DNA of 64,000 nt. Origin: Streptomyces sp. NBC_01288 (GTDB lineage Bacteria > Actinomycetota > Actinomycetes > Streptomycetales > Streptomycetaceae). Made by a program: the position numbers and the translations under genes. The stretch's first letter is position 1. Each line of letters begins with the position of its first letter. The stretch spans positions 4,340,001 to 4,404,000 of the forward strand of contig NZ_CP108427.1 in assembly GCF_035982055.1 (NCBI RefSeq). Reading direction: 5' to 3'. Shown here piece by piece: positions 1 through 6,820 of the stretch. Below the pieces are notes generated by a model. It ran no database searches. It saw nothing but the letters and a program-made list of their open reading frames with translations, and was not told the DNA's origin.

Positions 1-1
1 G

Positions 2-250
2 TTCACCGAGGACGCGTTGGAGACGTACACGATCGACGAGTCGGACCCGCTGTCGGCGCGCACCCTCTCGGAGTGGTCGATCCGGCTGCATCGACCGGAG
101 CTGGGATGGGACACGAGCGTGCGCACCCGGTCGGAGATTACTTGTGACGAAACGGACTTTCTTGCATCAAATGAGGTTATCTGCACCGAGGGTGAAGAAG
201 TGATCTTCCACCGCACTTGGGAGAAAAGGATTCCGAGAACTGCCAGTTGA
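2..250 (+). CDS. CocE/NonD family hydrolase, C-terminal fragment
   Basis: Only the last 82 codons are in the window; the gene begins upstream of base 1. The visible part contains ETYTIDESDPLSAR, then W-S-I-R-L and a final HRTWEKRIPR. This resembles the C-terminal beta-sandwich domain of CocE/NonD (X-Pro dipeptidyl-peptidase-like) serine hydrolases, although the catalytic domain cannot be seen. Frame 2 is open from the first base and ends with TGA at 248-250. The family name rests on this short tail, so it is tentative. The gene is followed by a hairpin and then by the riboswitch leader of the next gene, so it is probably the last gene of its transcription unit. Confidence 0.6.
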   Translation, partial: FTEDALETYTIDESDPLSARTLSEWSIRLHRPELGWDTSVRTRSEITCDETDFLASNEVICTEGEEVIFHRTWEKRIPRTAS

Positions 251-293
251 GGGCGAATGCCCGATTTGCCGTTCTTAATCCTCCCGTGAGTTG

Positions 294-317
294 GGTCACG
301 CGTTTCTGTGCGTGACC
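294..317 (+). terminator. Hairpin after the CocE-like gene
   Basis: GGTCACGC at 294-301 and GCGTGACC at 310-317 form perfect 8-bp arms around an 8-base loop, 44 bases after the stop codon. The position suits a terminator, but no T-run follows, so it could instead be an operator for the next gene. Confidence 0.45.
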
Positions 318-490
318 TGTGTCCTGGTCTGCCCGCGTTTTCCCTTACGGCATTTGACAGTTGACCCTTGGCTCGCGCAAAGGATCAAGCGCCCCATACG
401 CCTCAGACCAAGGTCAATAGGGGTTAGGTGTGATTCCGCCACTTGTTCCGGACATGTGCTCTCGCATAGTTTCCCGGCCTGTCGAGCGGA

Positions 491-672
491 ACGCCGAATC
501 CTGCCGCCGCCCGGCATCCCAGTCACGAACTTCTCGCACGGCAGGAGCGGGGGAACCAGGTAAGTCGCCGGGCCGGTCGTCATGACCGGAACGGCTTGGG
601 GTTAAGTCACGTCCGCAAGGGCTTGGCCGGGCACCTCCCAGCCCGAACCCGACAGCTCACCTCGCAGGCGAC
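491..672 (+). promoter_or_regulatory. c-di-AMP (ydaO/yuaA-type) riboswitch
   Basis: The stretch carries the conserved blocks of the ydaO class in order: GAATCCTGCCGCC near 496, GGAGCGGGGGAACCAGGTAA near 543-562, GCCGGGCACCTCCCAGCCCG near 627, and AACCCGACAGCTCACCTCGC ending near 666. It lies directly before the ribosome binding site of the SLT-domain gene. In actinobacteria this class binds cyclic di-AMP and commonly precedes cell-wall hydrolase genes. From the family, ligand binding is expected to turn expression off. The boundaries are approximate. The roughly 240 bases before it hold no recognised gene; a promoter must be there, but no unambiguous -35/-10 pair was found. Confidence 0.9.
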
Positions 673-688
673 GGAGAGGAACCTCGTC

Positions 689-1165
689 ATGCCTGCAACC
701 GCTCAGTCCCGCCGTGCCCGCTTCGTCCGCCGTGTCGTCGTCGCCGGTACCGGTGTCGCGATCCTCGCGCTGCCTGTCGTCGGTGCGACCACCGCGTCCG
801 CGGCCACCACGTCGACCACCGCCTCGACCACGCTCGCCGGGTACCCCAACACCCTTGACGGGTGGATCCGGGAGTCGCTCGCGATCATGGCGCAGAAGGG
901 GATTCCGGGTACGTACAACGGGATCTACCGGAACGTGATCCGTGAGTCGTCCGGTAACCAGTACGCGATCAACAACTGGGACTCCAACGCGGTGGCCGGT
1001 ACGCCGTCGAAGGGGTTGCTTCAGGTGATCGACCCGACGTTCAACGCGTATCACGTGGCCGGGACTTCGTTTGATCCGTATGACCCGGTCGCGAACATCA
1101 CCGCTGCTTGTAACTACGCGGCGGCGGTGTACGGGTCTATCGACAACGTGTACGGCGCGTACTAG
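689..1165 (+). CDS. Secreted transglycosylase SLT-domain protein
   Basis: This 158-aa protein probably cleaves peptidoglycan glycan strands outside the cell. A basic N-terminus (SRRARFVRR) leads into a hydrophobic signal peptide ending near the ATTASAA stretch at about residue 38. A single small lytic domain follows, with NVIRESSGNQYAINNWD, whose Glu is the expected catalytic residue, then SKGLLQVI and a final NYAAAVYGS, all typical of actinobacterial SLT domains. The ATG at 689 is preceded by GGAGAGGA at 673-680. The c-di-AMP riboswitch immediately upstream ties expression to envelope signalling. The protein lacks a LysM domain or other cell-wall anchor. Convergent with the HAD gene. Confidence 0.88.
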   Translation: MPATAQSRRARFVRRVVVAGTGVAILALPVVGATTASAATTSTTASTTLAGYPNTLDGWIRESLAIMAQKGIPGTYNGIYRNVIRESSGNQYAINNWDSNAVAGTPSKGLLQVIDPTFNAYHVAGTSFDPYDPVANITAACNYAAAVYGSIDNVYGAY

Positions 1166-1200
1166 CTCCGCCGGTTCAGCAGGGGGACGTCGTCGTTCGG

Positions 1201-1271
1201 CTGCGGCGCCGTCGTGGCTGGTCGCGCAGTTCCCCGCGCCCCTGAATGTGCCCCTGCGGGGCCATTCAGGG
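1201..1271. repeat. Interspersed intergenic element, copy A
   Basis: This copy contains GTCGTGGCTGGTCGCGCAG at 1211-1229 followed by TTCCCCGCGCCCCT at 1230-1243. The same word string recurs at 52588-52683 and, inverted, at 3291-3370. In all three places it sits between genes and ends in a hairpin-forming sequence, here between two convergent genes. Its function is unknown; it may be a dispersed terminator-associated sequence. Confidence 0.7.
1241..1270. terminator. Bidirectional terminator hairpin
   Basis: CCTGAATG at 1241-1248 pairs with CATTCAGG at 1263-1270, and CCCC/GGGG extends the stem inwards around a short loop. It lies between the convergent SLT and HAD genes and ends two bases before the HAD stop codon, so it could serve both directions. 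No T-run is present, which is usual for Streptomyces. Confidence 0.6.
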
Positions 1272-1272
1272 C

Positions 1273-2079
1273 TCAGCCGAGCAGTCTCTCCAGGACCAGC
1301 GCGATGCCGTCGTCCTCGTTCGAGGACGTCACCTCGTCCGCCACTGCCTTGAGTTCGGGGTGGGCGTTGGCCATGGCCACGCCGTGGGCTGCCCAGTCGA
1401 ACATCGGGATGTCGTTCGGCATGTCGCCGAAGGCGATGGTGTCGGACGGGGTCAGGCCCAAGTGGCGGGCGGCCAGGGCCAGTCCCGTTGCCTTGGTGAT
1501 GCCGAGTGGCTGGAGTTCGACGGTGCCGGGGCCCGACATGGTGACCGAGGCCAGGGAACCAACCACCGAGCGGGCCGTGGACGCCAACTCGTCGTCCTCC
1601 AGGGCGGGGTGACGGAGCAGCACCTTGCTGATGGGTTCGCACCACAAGTCGTCGCGCCTGCCTACCCGTACCGCCGGGAGCGTGGGGTGCGGCATCAAGT
1701 AGCCGGGCTCGATCAGCGTCAGGCCGTCCACGCCGTCCTGGTCGACCGCCGCGTACACCTGGCCCACCTCCGCCTCGATCTTGCCGAGCGCGGTCTCCGC
1801 CAACTCCCGGTCCAGGGTGACCGACCAGAGCAGACGGTCCGCGCCGGCGTCGTACAACTGCGCGCCCTGTCCGCACACCGCGAGCCCTCTGGAGCCGAGG
1901 TCGTCGAGGAGGGGCCGCACCCTCGGGGCGGGCCGGCCGGTGACGACGAGGTGCCGGGCACCGGCCTCCGCCACCCGCCGCAGTACGGCGCGGGACCGGT
2001 CGGAGAGCGTGTCGTCGCCACGCAGCAGCGTTCCGTCCAGGTCGGTGGCGATCAGTGCATATGCGAGGGGTGCGGCCAT
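1273..2079 (-). CDS. Cof-type HAD-superfamily phosphatase
   Basis: This 268-aa protein has the usual length of Cof/YidA-type phosphatases. Motif I is at the N-terminus (ATDLDGTLLRGDDTLS) with the nucleophile Asp in DLDGT. A C2-type cap follows, and the C-terminal part carries TKATGLALAARHLGL and FGDMPNDIPMFDWA, which is motif IV with the GDxxND signature. It would be a cytoplasmic Mg-dependent phosphatase of sugar phosphates or flavin-type phosphates; the substrate cannot be read from sequence. It starts at ATG 2079, ends convergently against the SLT gene, and lies 107 bases past the stop of the LacI gene. Confidence 0.88.
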   Translation of the reverse strand: MAAPLAYALIATDLDGTLLRGDDTLSDRSRAVLRRVAEAGARHLVVTGRPAPRVRPLLDDLGSRGLAVCGQGAQLYDAGADRLLWSVTLDRELAETALGKIEAEVGQVYAAVDQDGVDGLTLIEPGYLMPHPTLPAVRVGRRDDLWCEPISKVLLRHPALEDDELASTARSVVGSLASVTMSGPGTVELQPLGITKATGLALAARHLGLTPSDTIAFGDMPNDIPMFDWAAHGVAMANAHPELKAVADEVTSSNEDDGIALVLERLLG

Positions 2080-2185
2080 GATCAGAGAATACGGATGGAA
2101 CGCCCCACCGACTCGACACGAACCGGACGGCTGCTGCCTTCACATGCGTGTACTCGTGTTCCGGTTGGTTTGACAATTACGACCG

Positions 2186-3214
2186 TTATGCCGACTCCCG
2201 TACCACCAGTTCCGTAGGCAGAATCACGCCCGCCGTGTCCTCGCCGGCGATCTGGGCGAGGAGCATCCGCACCATTTCGGCGCTGATGCGGTCGTAGGGC
2301 TGACGCATGGTCGTGAGGGCCGGGGTGATCGAGGTGGCCGCCGCCGAGTCGTCGAATCCTCCGACAGCGATGTCATCCGGGACCGAACGGCCGGACTGCT
2401 GGAGGGTGTTGACGACTCCCAGGGCCATCAGGTCGGAGGCTACGAAGACCGCGTCTATGTCGGGGGCCTGGGTGAGGAGTCTGCGGGCTGCTTCCTCGCC
2501 GCCTGTGCGGCGGTAGTCGCCCTCCACGACGAGGTTCGGGTCGTGGGGCAGGCCTGCCTCCGTGAGGACGTCTCGGTAACCCGCCAGGCGGTCGGGGCCG
2601 CCCGGTGCGTCGAGCGGGCCGGTGACCATGGCGATGCGGCGGCGGCCCGCGGCGACGAGGTGGCGGACCATCTCCTGGGCGCCGTCGCGGTCGGCGGCGG
2701 CGACGTAGCTGTACTTGGAGGCGGCGCCGAGCGGTTTGCCGCAGGCCACCAACGGGATTCCCGCGTCCCGGAGTTCGGCCGCGACCGGGTCGCCGCTGTG
2801 GTTGGAGACGAGGAGGACGCCGTCCACGTGGCCCGAGGTGATGTACCGGGTCAGGCGGCGGCGTTCGTCCTTCGACGAGGCCAGCATCAGGAGCAGCGGG
2901 ATGTCGTGGCGGGCCAGGTGTTCGGTGCAACCCCGCAGCAGGACATTGAAGTTGGGGTCCTCGAAGAACTTCTCCTGCGGCTCGGTGAGGAGGAACGCCA
3001 CCGAGTCCGACCGTCCGGTGCTCAGGGAGCGGGCGTGCCGGTTGACGACGTAGCCCGTCTTCCTGATCGCCGTCTCCACCGCGGTGCGGGCGGCGGGTGA
3101 GACGTAGTGGCCGCCGTTCAGGAACCGGGAGACGGTCCCCCGTGAGACCCCTGCCTCCCGGGCCACGTCGTGGATGGTGGGCGGTTTGCGGCGTCCGTTC
3201 GAGCTGGTGGTCAT
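2186..3214 (-). CDS. LacI-family regulator of the galactan locus
   Basis: This 342-aa protein has a LacI-type helix-turn-helix at residues about 12-34 (TIHDVAREAGVSRGTVSRFL), a hinge helix, and a periplasmic-binding-protein-like effector domain ending with DSAAATSITPALTTMRQP and IGxxxA-like C-terminal elements. It would be a cytoplasmic repressor responding to a sugar. It follows the transport genes on the same strand, and the adjacent GH42 and GH53 enzymes make a galacto-oligosaccharide the likely inducer. This is inference from context. A GAGGAAC ribosome binding site precedes ATG 3214. About 200 bases and a repeat element separate it from the permease gene, so it may have its own promoter. 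Confidence 0.88.
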   Translation of the reverse strand: MTTSSNGRRKPPTIHDVAREAGVSRGTVSRFLNGGHYVSPAARTAVETAIRKTGYVVNRHARSLSTGRSDSVAFLLTEPQEKFFEDPNFNVLLRGCTEHLARHDIPLLLMLASSKDERRRLTRYITSGHVDGVLLVSNHSGDPVAAELRDAGIPLVACGKPLGAASKYSYVAAADRDGAQEMVRHLVAAGRRRIAMVTGPLDAPGGPDRLAGYRDVLTEAGLPHDPNLVVEGDYRRTGGEEAARRLLTQAPDIDAVFVASDLMALGVVNTLQQSGRSVPDDIAVGGFDDSAAATSITPALTTMRQPYDRISAEMVRMLLAQIAGEDTAGVILPTELVVRESA

Positions 3215-3290
3215 GTTCCTCGTTCGTGGTGGGGGGCGGTCGGCTGTGGGGGGCCGCCCGGGCAGATCGTGGAAAGCCAGCGGCGGTCAG

Positions 3291-3370
3291 GCCGCGCCCC
3301 AAAGGGGCGCGGGGCTGTGTTTGATTTGCCGCTACCGCCGCGTGGGCGCGACCAGCCACGACGGCGCGGC
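3291..3370. repeat. Interspersed intergenic element, copy C (inverted)
   Basis: On the minus strand this reads GCGCCGTCGTGGCTGGTCGC (start shared with copy A) and later ACAGCCCCGCGCCCC (shared with copy B). It ends in a perfect hairpin, CCGCGCCCC at 3292-3300 against GGGGCGCGG at 3304-3312. It lies between the LacI gene and the permease gene, so it could attenuate or end the transport transcript before the regulator. Confidence 0.65.
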
Positions 3371-3410
3371 AGACGAGCGACGGCCCATCACCGCCCTTCC
3401 AGCGGAGCGC

Positions 3411-4292
3411 TCACGCCTTGACCGATCCGCTCAGCAGGTCCAGGGACCAGAAGCGCTGGATCACCAGGAACAGCGCGATCAGCGGCAGGATCGCGAGGAA
3501 GCAGCCCATGATGACCAGGGTGTAGAGCGCGGGCTGTGAGGCGCCCTGGTTGAGCAGGGTGTAAAGGCCCAGTGTGAGCGGGAACTTGGTGTCGTCCGCG
3601 AGCATCACGTACGGCAGCAGGAAGTTGTTCCAGATGCCGACGAACTGGAACAGGAACACCGTGATGAGGCCCGGCATCATCATCGGCACCGCGATCCGCG
3701 AGAAGATCCGCCACTCGCTCGCGCCGTCCATCCGGGCGGCTTCGAGGAGTTCGGCGGGCACGGAGGCGGCCGCGTAGATACGGACGAGGTAGACGCCGTA
3801 GGGCGAGAGGATCGACGGCAGGAGCATCGACCAGTACGAGTCGGCCAGGCCCAGCTTGGAGAGGAGGAAGTACTGGGGGACGGTCAGCACGATGCTCGGG
3901 ACGAGGACGCCGGCCAGCATCAGCTTGAAGATGAACTCCCGGCCCCTGAAGGCGAATCGGCCCAGTGCGTAGCCGCCGGCGGCCGAGACCGCGGCGGAGA
4001 GCAGGGCGCCGCCGCCCGCGTAGAAGAGGGAGTTGACCATCCACTGCCAGTAGATGCCGTCGCGGTACGCGCTCAGGTCCTTGAAGTTGTCGAGGAAGCC
4101 GGAGCCGGGGGCGAAGGTGAACGTGGAGAACAGTTCGCCGCGGCCCTTGCTGGCCGCGATGACCACCCAGACCACGGGGATCAGGCAGTACAGCGAGCCG
4201 ATGACCAGCACCAGGGTCGGCACCCACGCGGTGCGCTTCGGCTTCGCGGGGCCCGGGCGGGCGTCGGTGGCGGTGAGGGTGAGGGGGGTCAT
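3411..4292 (-). CDS. Carbohydrate ABC transporter permease (MalG-type)
   Basis: This 293-aa membrane protein belongs to the binding-protein-dependent transport permeases. The first membrane segment is at about residues 25-47, and the cytoplasmic EAA loop reads EAARMDGASEWRIF, the site that docks the ATPase subunit. Length and loop position fit MalG/AraQ-type permeases. ATG 4292 overlaps the stop of the preceding permease by four bases, which fixes the start and implies translational coupling. With its partner and the binding lipoprotein it should import galacto-oligosaccharides released by the galactanase. No ATPase gene is adjacent. In Streptomyces such importers usually share MsiK (family knowledge). 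Confidence 0.9.
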   Translation of the reverse strand: MTPLTLTATDARPGPAKPKRTAWVPTLVLVIGSLYCLIPVVWVVIAASKGRGELFSTFTFAPGSGFLDNFKDLSAYRDGIYWQWMVNSLFYAGGGALLSAAVSAAGGYALGRFAFRGREFIFKLMLAGVLVPSIVLTVPQYFLLSKLGLADSYWSMLLPSILSPYGVYLVRIYAAASVPAELLEAARMDGASEWRIFSRIAVPMMMPGLITVFLFQFVGIWNNFLLPYVMLADDTKFPLTLGLYTLLNQGASQPALYTLVIMGCFLAILPLIALFLVIQRFWSLDLLSGSVKA

Positions 4293-5278
4293 GCCCGGTC
4301 CTCCCGGGTGTAGCGGTCGGAGACGCGCAGCAGGGTGAAGGAGAGCGCGAAGGTCGCCAGGGCCAGCACCACGGCGGTGGCGGAGGCGCCGTAGATGTCC
4401 GACCTGAGGAAGGCGGCGTCGTAGATGGCCATCAGCGGACTCCAGGAACTGGAGAGGCCGTTGGTCAGCGGCCTGAGCGCCATGGGCTCGGTGAAGACCT
4501 GGAGCGTGGCGATGACCGAGAAGAAGAACGTGAGCACGAGGGACGGCATCACGATCGGGATCTTGATCCGCAGGGCGATCTTCAGGTCGGACGCGCCGTC
4601 GATGCGGGCGGCCTCGTAGATCTCCTGCGGGATGGAGCGCAGGGCGGTGTAGATGACGATCATGTTGAAGCCCGTGCCGCCCCATACCGCGATGTTCGCG
4701 AAGGACAGGTACAGGTTGCCGCCGTCGAACAGGTCCGGCTGCGGGAGGTTGAACTCGCGCAGCAGGTAGTAGAAGGGGCTGACCGTCGGCAGGTACAGAA
4801 AGCCCCACATCAGGGCGGCGATGATGCCGGGGACGGCGTACGGCAGGAAGATCGCGAGGCGCGCGAACTTGGCGCTGCGGGCCTGCGGGGTGTCCAGCAT
4901 CAGCGCGAAGACCAGCGCCAGACCGAGCATCGTGGGGATGACGATCAGGCCGTAGCCGAAGGCGCGCAGGACGCTGTGGCCGAACTCGGAGTCGTGCAGG
5001 ACGTCGGTGTAGTTCCCGATGCCGTTCCAGACCTGCTGACGGGCGCCCTTGCCGAGGCCGATGCCCTTGACCTGGACCTTGTGGAGACTGAGCCACACCG
5101 CGTACCCGATCGGTACGACGGTGAAGGCGGCGAACAGGAGCACGGCCGGTACGAGGAACCAGTACGGCGCGCTGCGGCCACGGCGACGGAGGCGGCGGGG
5201 GCGGACGGAGGCGGCGGTGCCGTCCGCCAAGGGCCCGACCGTCGACCGGTCGGCGCCCTTGAGCGGAGTGCTGGTCAT
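4289..5278 (-). CDS. Sugar ABC transporter permease (MalF-type)
   Basis: This 329-aa permease has an Arg-rich cytoplasmic N-terminus of about 37 residues, a first membrane helix around residues 38-60, and the EAA loop EAARIDGASDLKIALRI. It is the MalF/UgpA-type partner of the downstream permease. ATG 5278 overlaps the stop of the binding-protein gene by four bases (5275-5278), and its own stop overlaps the next start, so the three transport genes form one coupled operon. The open frame runs further upstream, but that stretch is out-of-frame read-through of the binding-protein gene and was excluded. Confidence 0.9.
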   Translation of the reverse strand: MTSTPLKGADRSTVGPLADGTAASVRPRRLRRRGRSAPYWFLVPAVLLFAAFTVVPIGYAVWLSLHKVQVKGIGLGKGARQQVWNGIGNYTDVLHDSEFGHSVLRAFGYGLIVIPTMLGLALVFALMLDTPQARSAKFARLAIFLPYAVPGIIAALMWGFLYLPTVSPFYYLLREFNLPQPDLFDGGNLYLSFANIAVWGGTGFNMIVIYTALRSIPQEIYEAARIDGASDLKIALRIKIPIVMPSLVLTFFFSVIATLQVFTEPMALRPLTNGLSSSWSPLMAIYDAAFLRSDIYGASATAVVLALATFALSFTLLRVSDRYTREDRA

Positions 5279-6603
5279 GCCTCGGTCACCTTGAAGCCCT
5301 GCTTCTTCATGTCGGTGAAGGTCGACGACTGCATGGTGGCGAGCGCGGTGTCGAACTGCGCCGCCTTCTTCGCCTTGGTGGCCTTGCCGAACGCGTCGCT
5401 GAAGGTGTCGTAGGCGACCTGGACGTTCGGGCCCCAGGCGGACGCGGCCGTGGTGGCGGCGATCTTCGCGGCCGTGTCGTAGAAGTCGGTCTGGTTCGGG
5501 AAGAACGCGGGGGCCGTCAGCACCGAGCCGGACTGGCCCTTGGTGGCCGCCGGGTAGATGGAGGCCTCCTTGACCAGGGCGGCCAGCGCCTCCGCGTCGG
5601 TGTTCAGCCAGGTCGCGAACTTGGCCGCGGCCTCGGCGTGCTTGGAGTCGGTGGAGACGCCGGTGGAGGAGCCGCCCCAGCTGCCGGTGACGTCCTCGCC
5701 CGTGCTCCACTGCGGCAGCGGCGCCATCCGCCACTTGCCCTTGGTGTCGGGGGCCGAGCTGATCAGCACGCCGGGCGCCCACACGGCGGAGACCCAGCCG
5801 AGGTGGGTGCCCTTGTTCAGGGCGCTGCTCCAAGCCGGCGTGTACATCGGCTGGTTGTCGATCGCGCCCTCCTGGACGAGGCCGCCCCAGAAGTCGGTGA
5901 CCTCCTTCGTCGCCGCGTCGTCGATGCCGACGGTCCACTTGCCGCCGCTCTCCACGGTCCACCACTTGGCACCGGCCTGCTGCGCCAACCCGGCGAACAA
6001 TCCAGGGTCGTTGGCGGAGAACGTCGTCAAGTAGGCGTCCGGGACCGCCTTCTTGGCGGCGCGGGCGGTCTTGGCGAAGTCGTCCCAGGTGGCCGGGACG
6101 GTCAGGTTGTGCTTCTTGAACAGGTCCTCGCGGTAGAAGAACATCAGCGGCCCGGAGTCCTGCGGTATCGCGTACACCGCGTCGGTGCCGAGCGTCACCA
6201 TGCTCCAAAGTCCCTCGGCGAACTCGGACTTGGCGGACTTCGCGTACTTCGAGATGTCCGCGAGCACGTCGTTCGAGACCAGCGTCGGCAGCGACTGGTA
6301 CTCGACCTGGATCAGGTCGGGGGCGTTGCCCGCCTTCTTCGCGGTGATCAGCTTGGAGACGATGTCCTTGCCGGCCGCCTGCTTGGACACCGTGACCGTG
6401 ATGTCCGGGTTCTTCTTGTTCCAGATCGCGGCGACCTTGTCCATGTTCGGCGCCCAGGCCCAGTAGGTGAGCTTGACGGGCCCGCTGCTCTTGCCGGAGT
6501 CGTCGTCGGAACCGCCGCAGGCGGCGAGGGTGCCCGTGAGGCCTACGGCTGCTGCCCCGGCAAGAATGCTGCGCCTGCTGAACTGGTGGCGGTGGATCGA
6601 CAT
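5275..6603 (-). CDS. Extracellular sugar-binding lipoprotein
   Basis: This 442-aa solute-binding protein belongs to the extracellular family 1 group. The N-terminus has twin arginines (QFSRRSILAGAAAVG) and a lipobox GTLAACGG, so it is probably a Tat-exported lipoprotein anchored outside the membrane. The mature part starts VKLTYWAWAPNMDKV and contains NKKNPDITVTV, typical of the family. AGGGGAG at 6611-6617 (minus strand) is spaced correctly for ATG 6603 but too close for the ATG two codons earlier, so 6603 is preferred. It is the first gene of the transport operon and presumably binds galactan oligosaccharides. Confidence 0.9.
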   Translation of the reverse strand: MSIHRHQFSRRSILAGAAAVGLTGTLAACGGSDDDSGKSSGPVKLTYWAWAPNMDKVAAIWNKKNPDITVTVSKQAAGKDIVSKLITAKKAGNAPDLIQVEYQSLPTLVSNDVLADISKYAKSAKSEFAEGLWSMVTLGTDAVYAIPQDSGPLMFFYREDLFKKHNLTVPATWDDFAKTARAAKKAVPDAYLTTFSANDPGLFAGLAQQAGAKWWTVESGGKWTVGIDDAATKEVTDFWGGLVQEGAIDNQPMYTPAWSSALNKGTHLGWVSAVWAPGVLISSAPDTKGKWRMAPLPQWSTGEDVTGSWGGSSTGVSTDSKHAEAAAKFATWLNTDAEALAALVKEASIYPAATKGQSGSVLTAPAFFPNQTDFYDTAAKIAATTAASAWGPNVQVAYDTFSDAFGKATKAKKAAQFDTALATMQSSTFTDMKKQGFKVTEA

Positions 6604-6679
6604 CTTCATCTCCCCTGACTGAGTGCGAGCCGGCCTCGGAGGTGTCCCACCTGCTCCGCACGGCTCTGTGACCGTGCAC

Positions 6680-6708
6680 AGTAGAGAATTGTTTCGGACC
6701 CTTGTCAA
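6680..6708 (-). promoter_or_regulatory. Promoter of the sugar-transport operon with possible operator
   Basis: On the minus strand TTGACA (6708-6703) is separated by exactly 17 bases from TCTACT (6685-6680), a near-consensus housekeeping promoter about 75 bases before the binding-protein start. The spacer holds GAAACAATTC, whose GAA/TTC ends are symmetrical, a plausible LacI-type operator core. Repressor bound there would block the promoter. The divergent GH42 gene starts 112 bases away on the other side; no clear promoter was found for it. Confidence 0.65.
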
Positions 6709-6820
6709 TGGATGAACCGTGGGGTTACCTACTTGTTGCTGACGGATGGACGCCGCAACCATCCATGTGCACGATCACAGAAACAGCCGACTTTCTCCTC
6801 CGATCCCCGGGAGTGAACCC

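Noticed and set aside
291..583. Two small open frames before the SLT gene
   Set aside because: They run into or overlap the c-di-AMP riboswitch leader and have no protein-like features.
4289..6679. 796-codon frame that looks like a binding-protein/permease fusion
   Set aside because: Only the last 329 codons encode the permease. The upstream part is a shifted frame of the binding-protein gene, and an ATGA overlap marks the real start.
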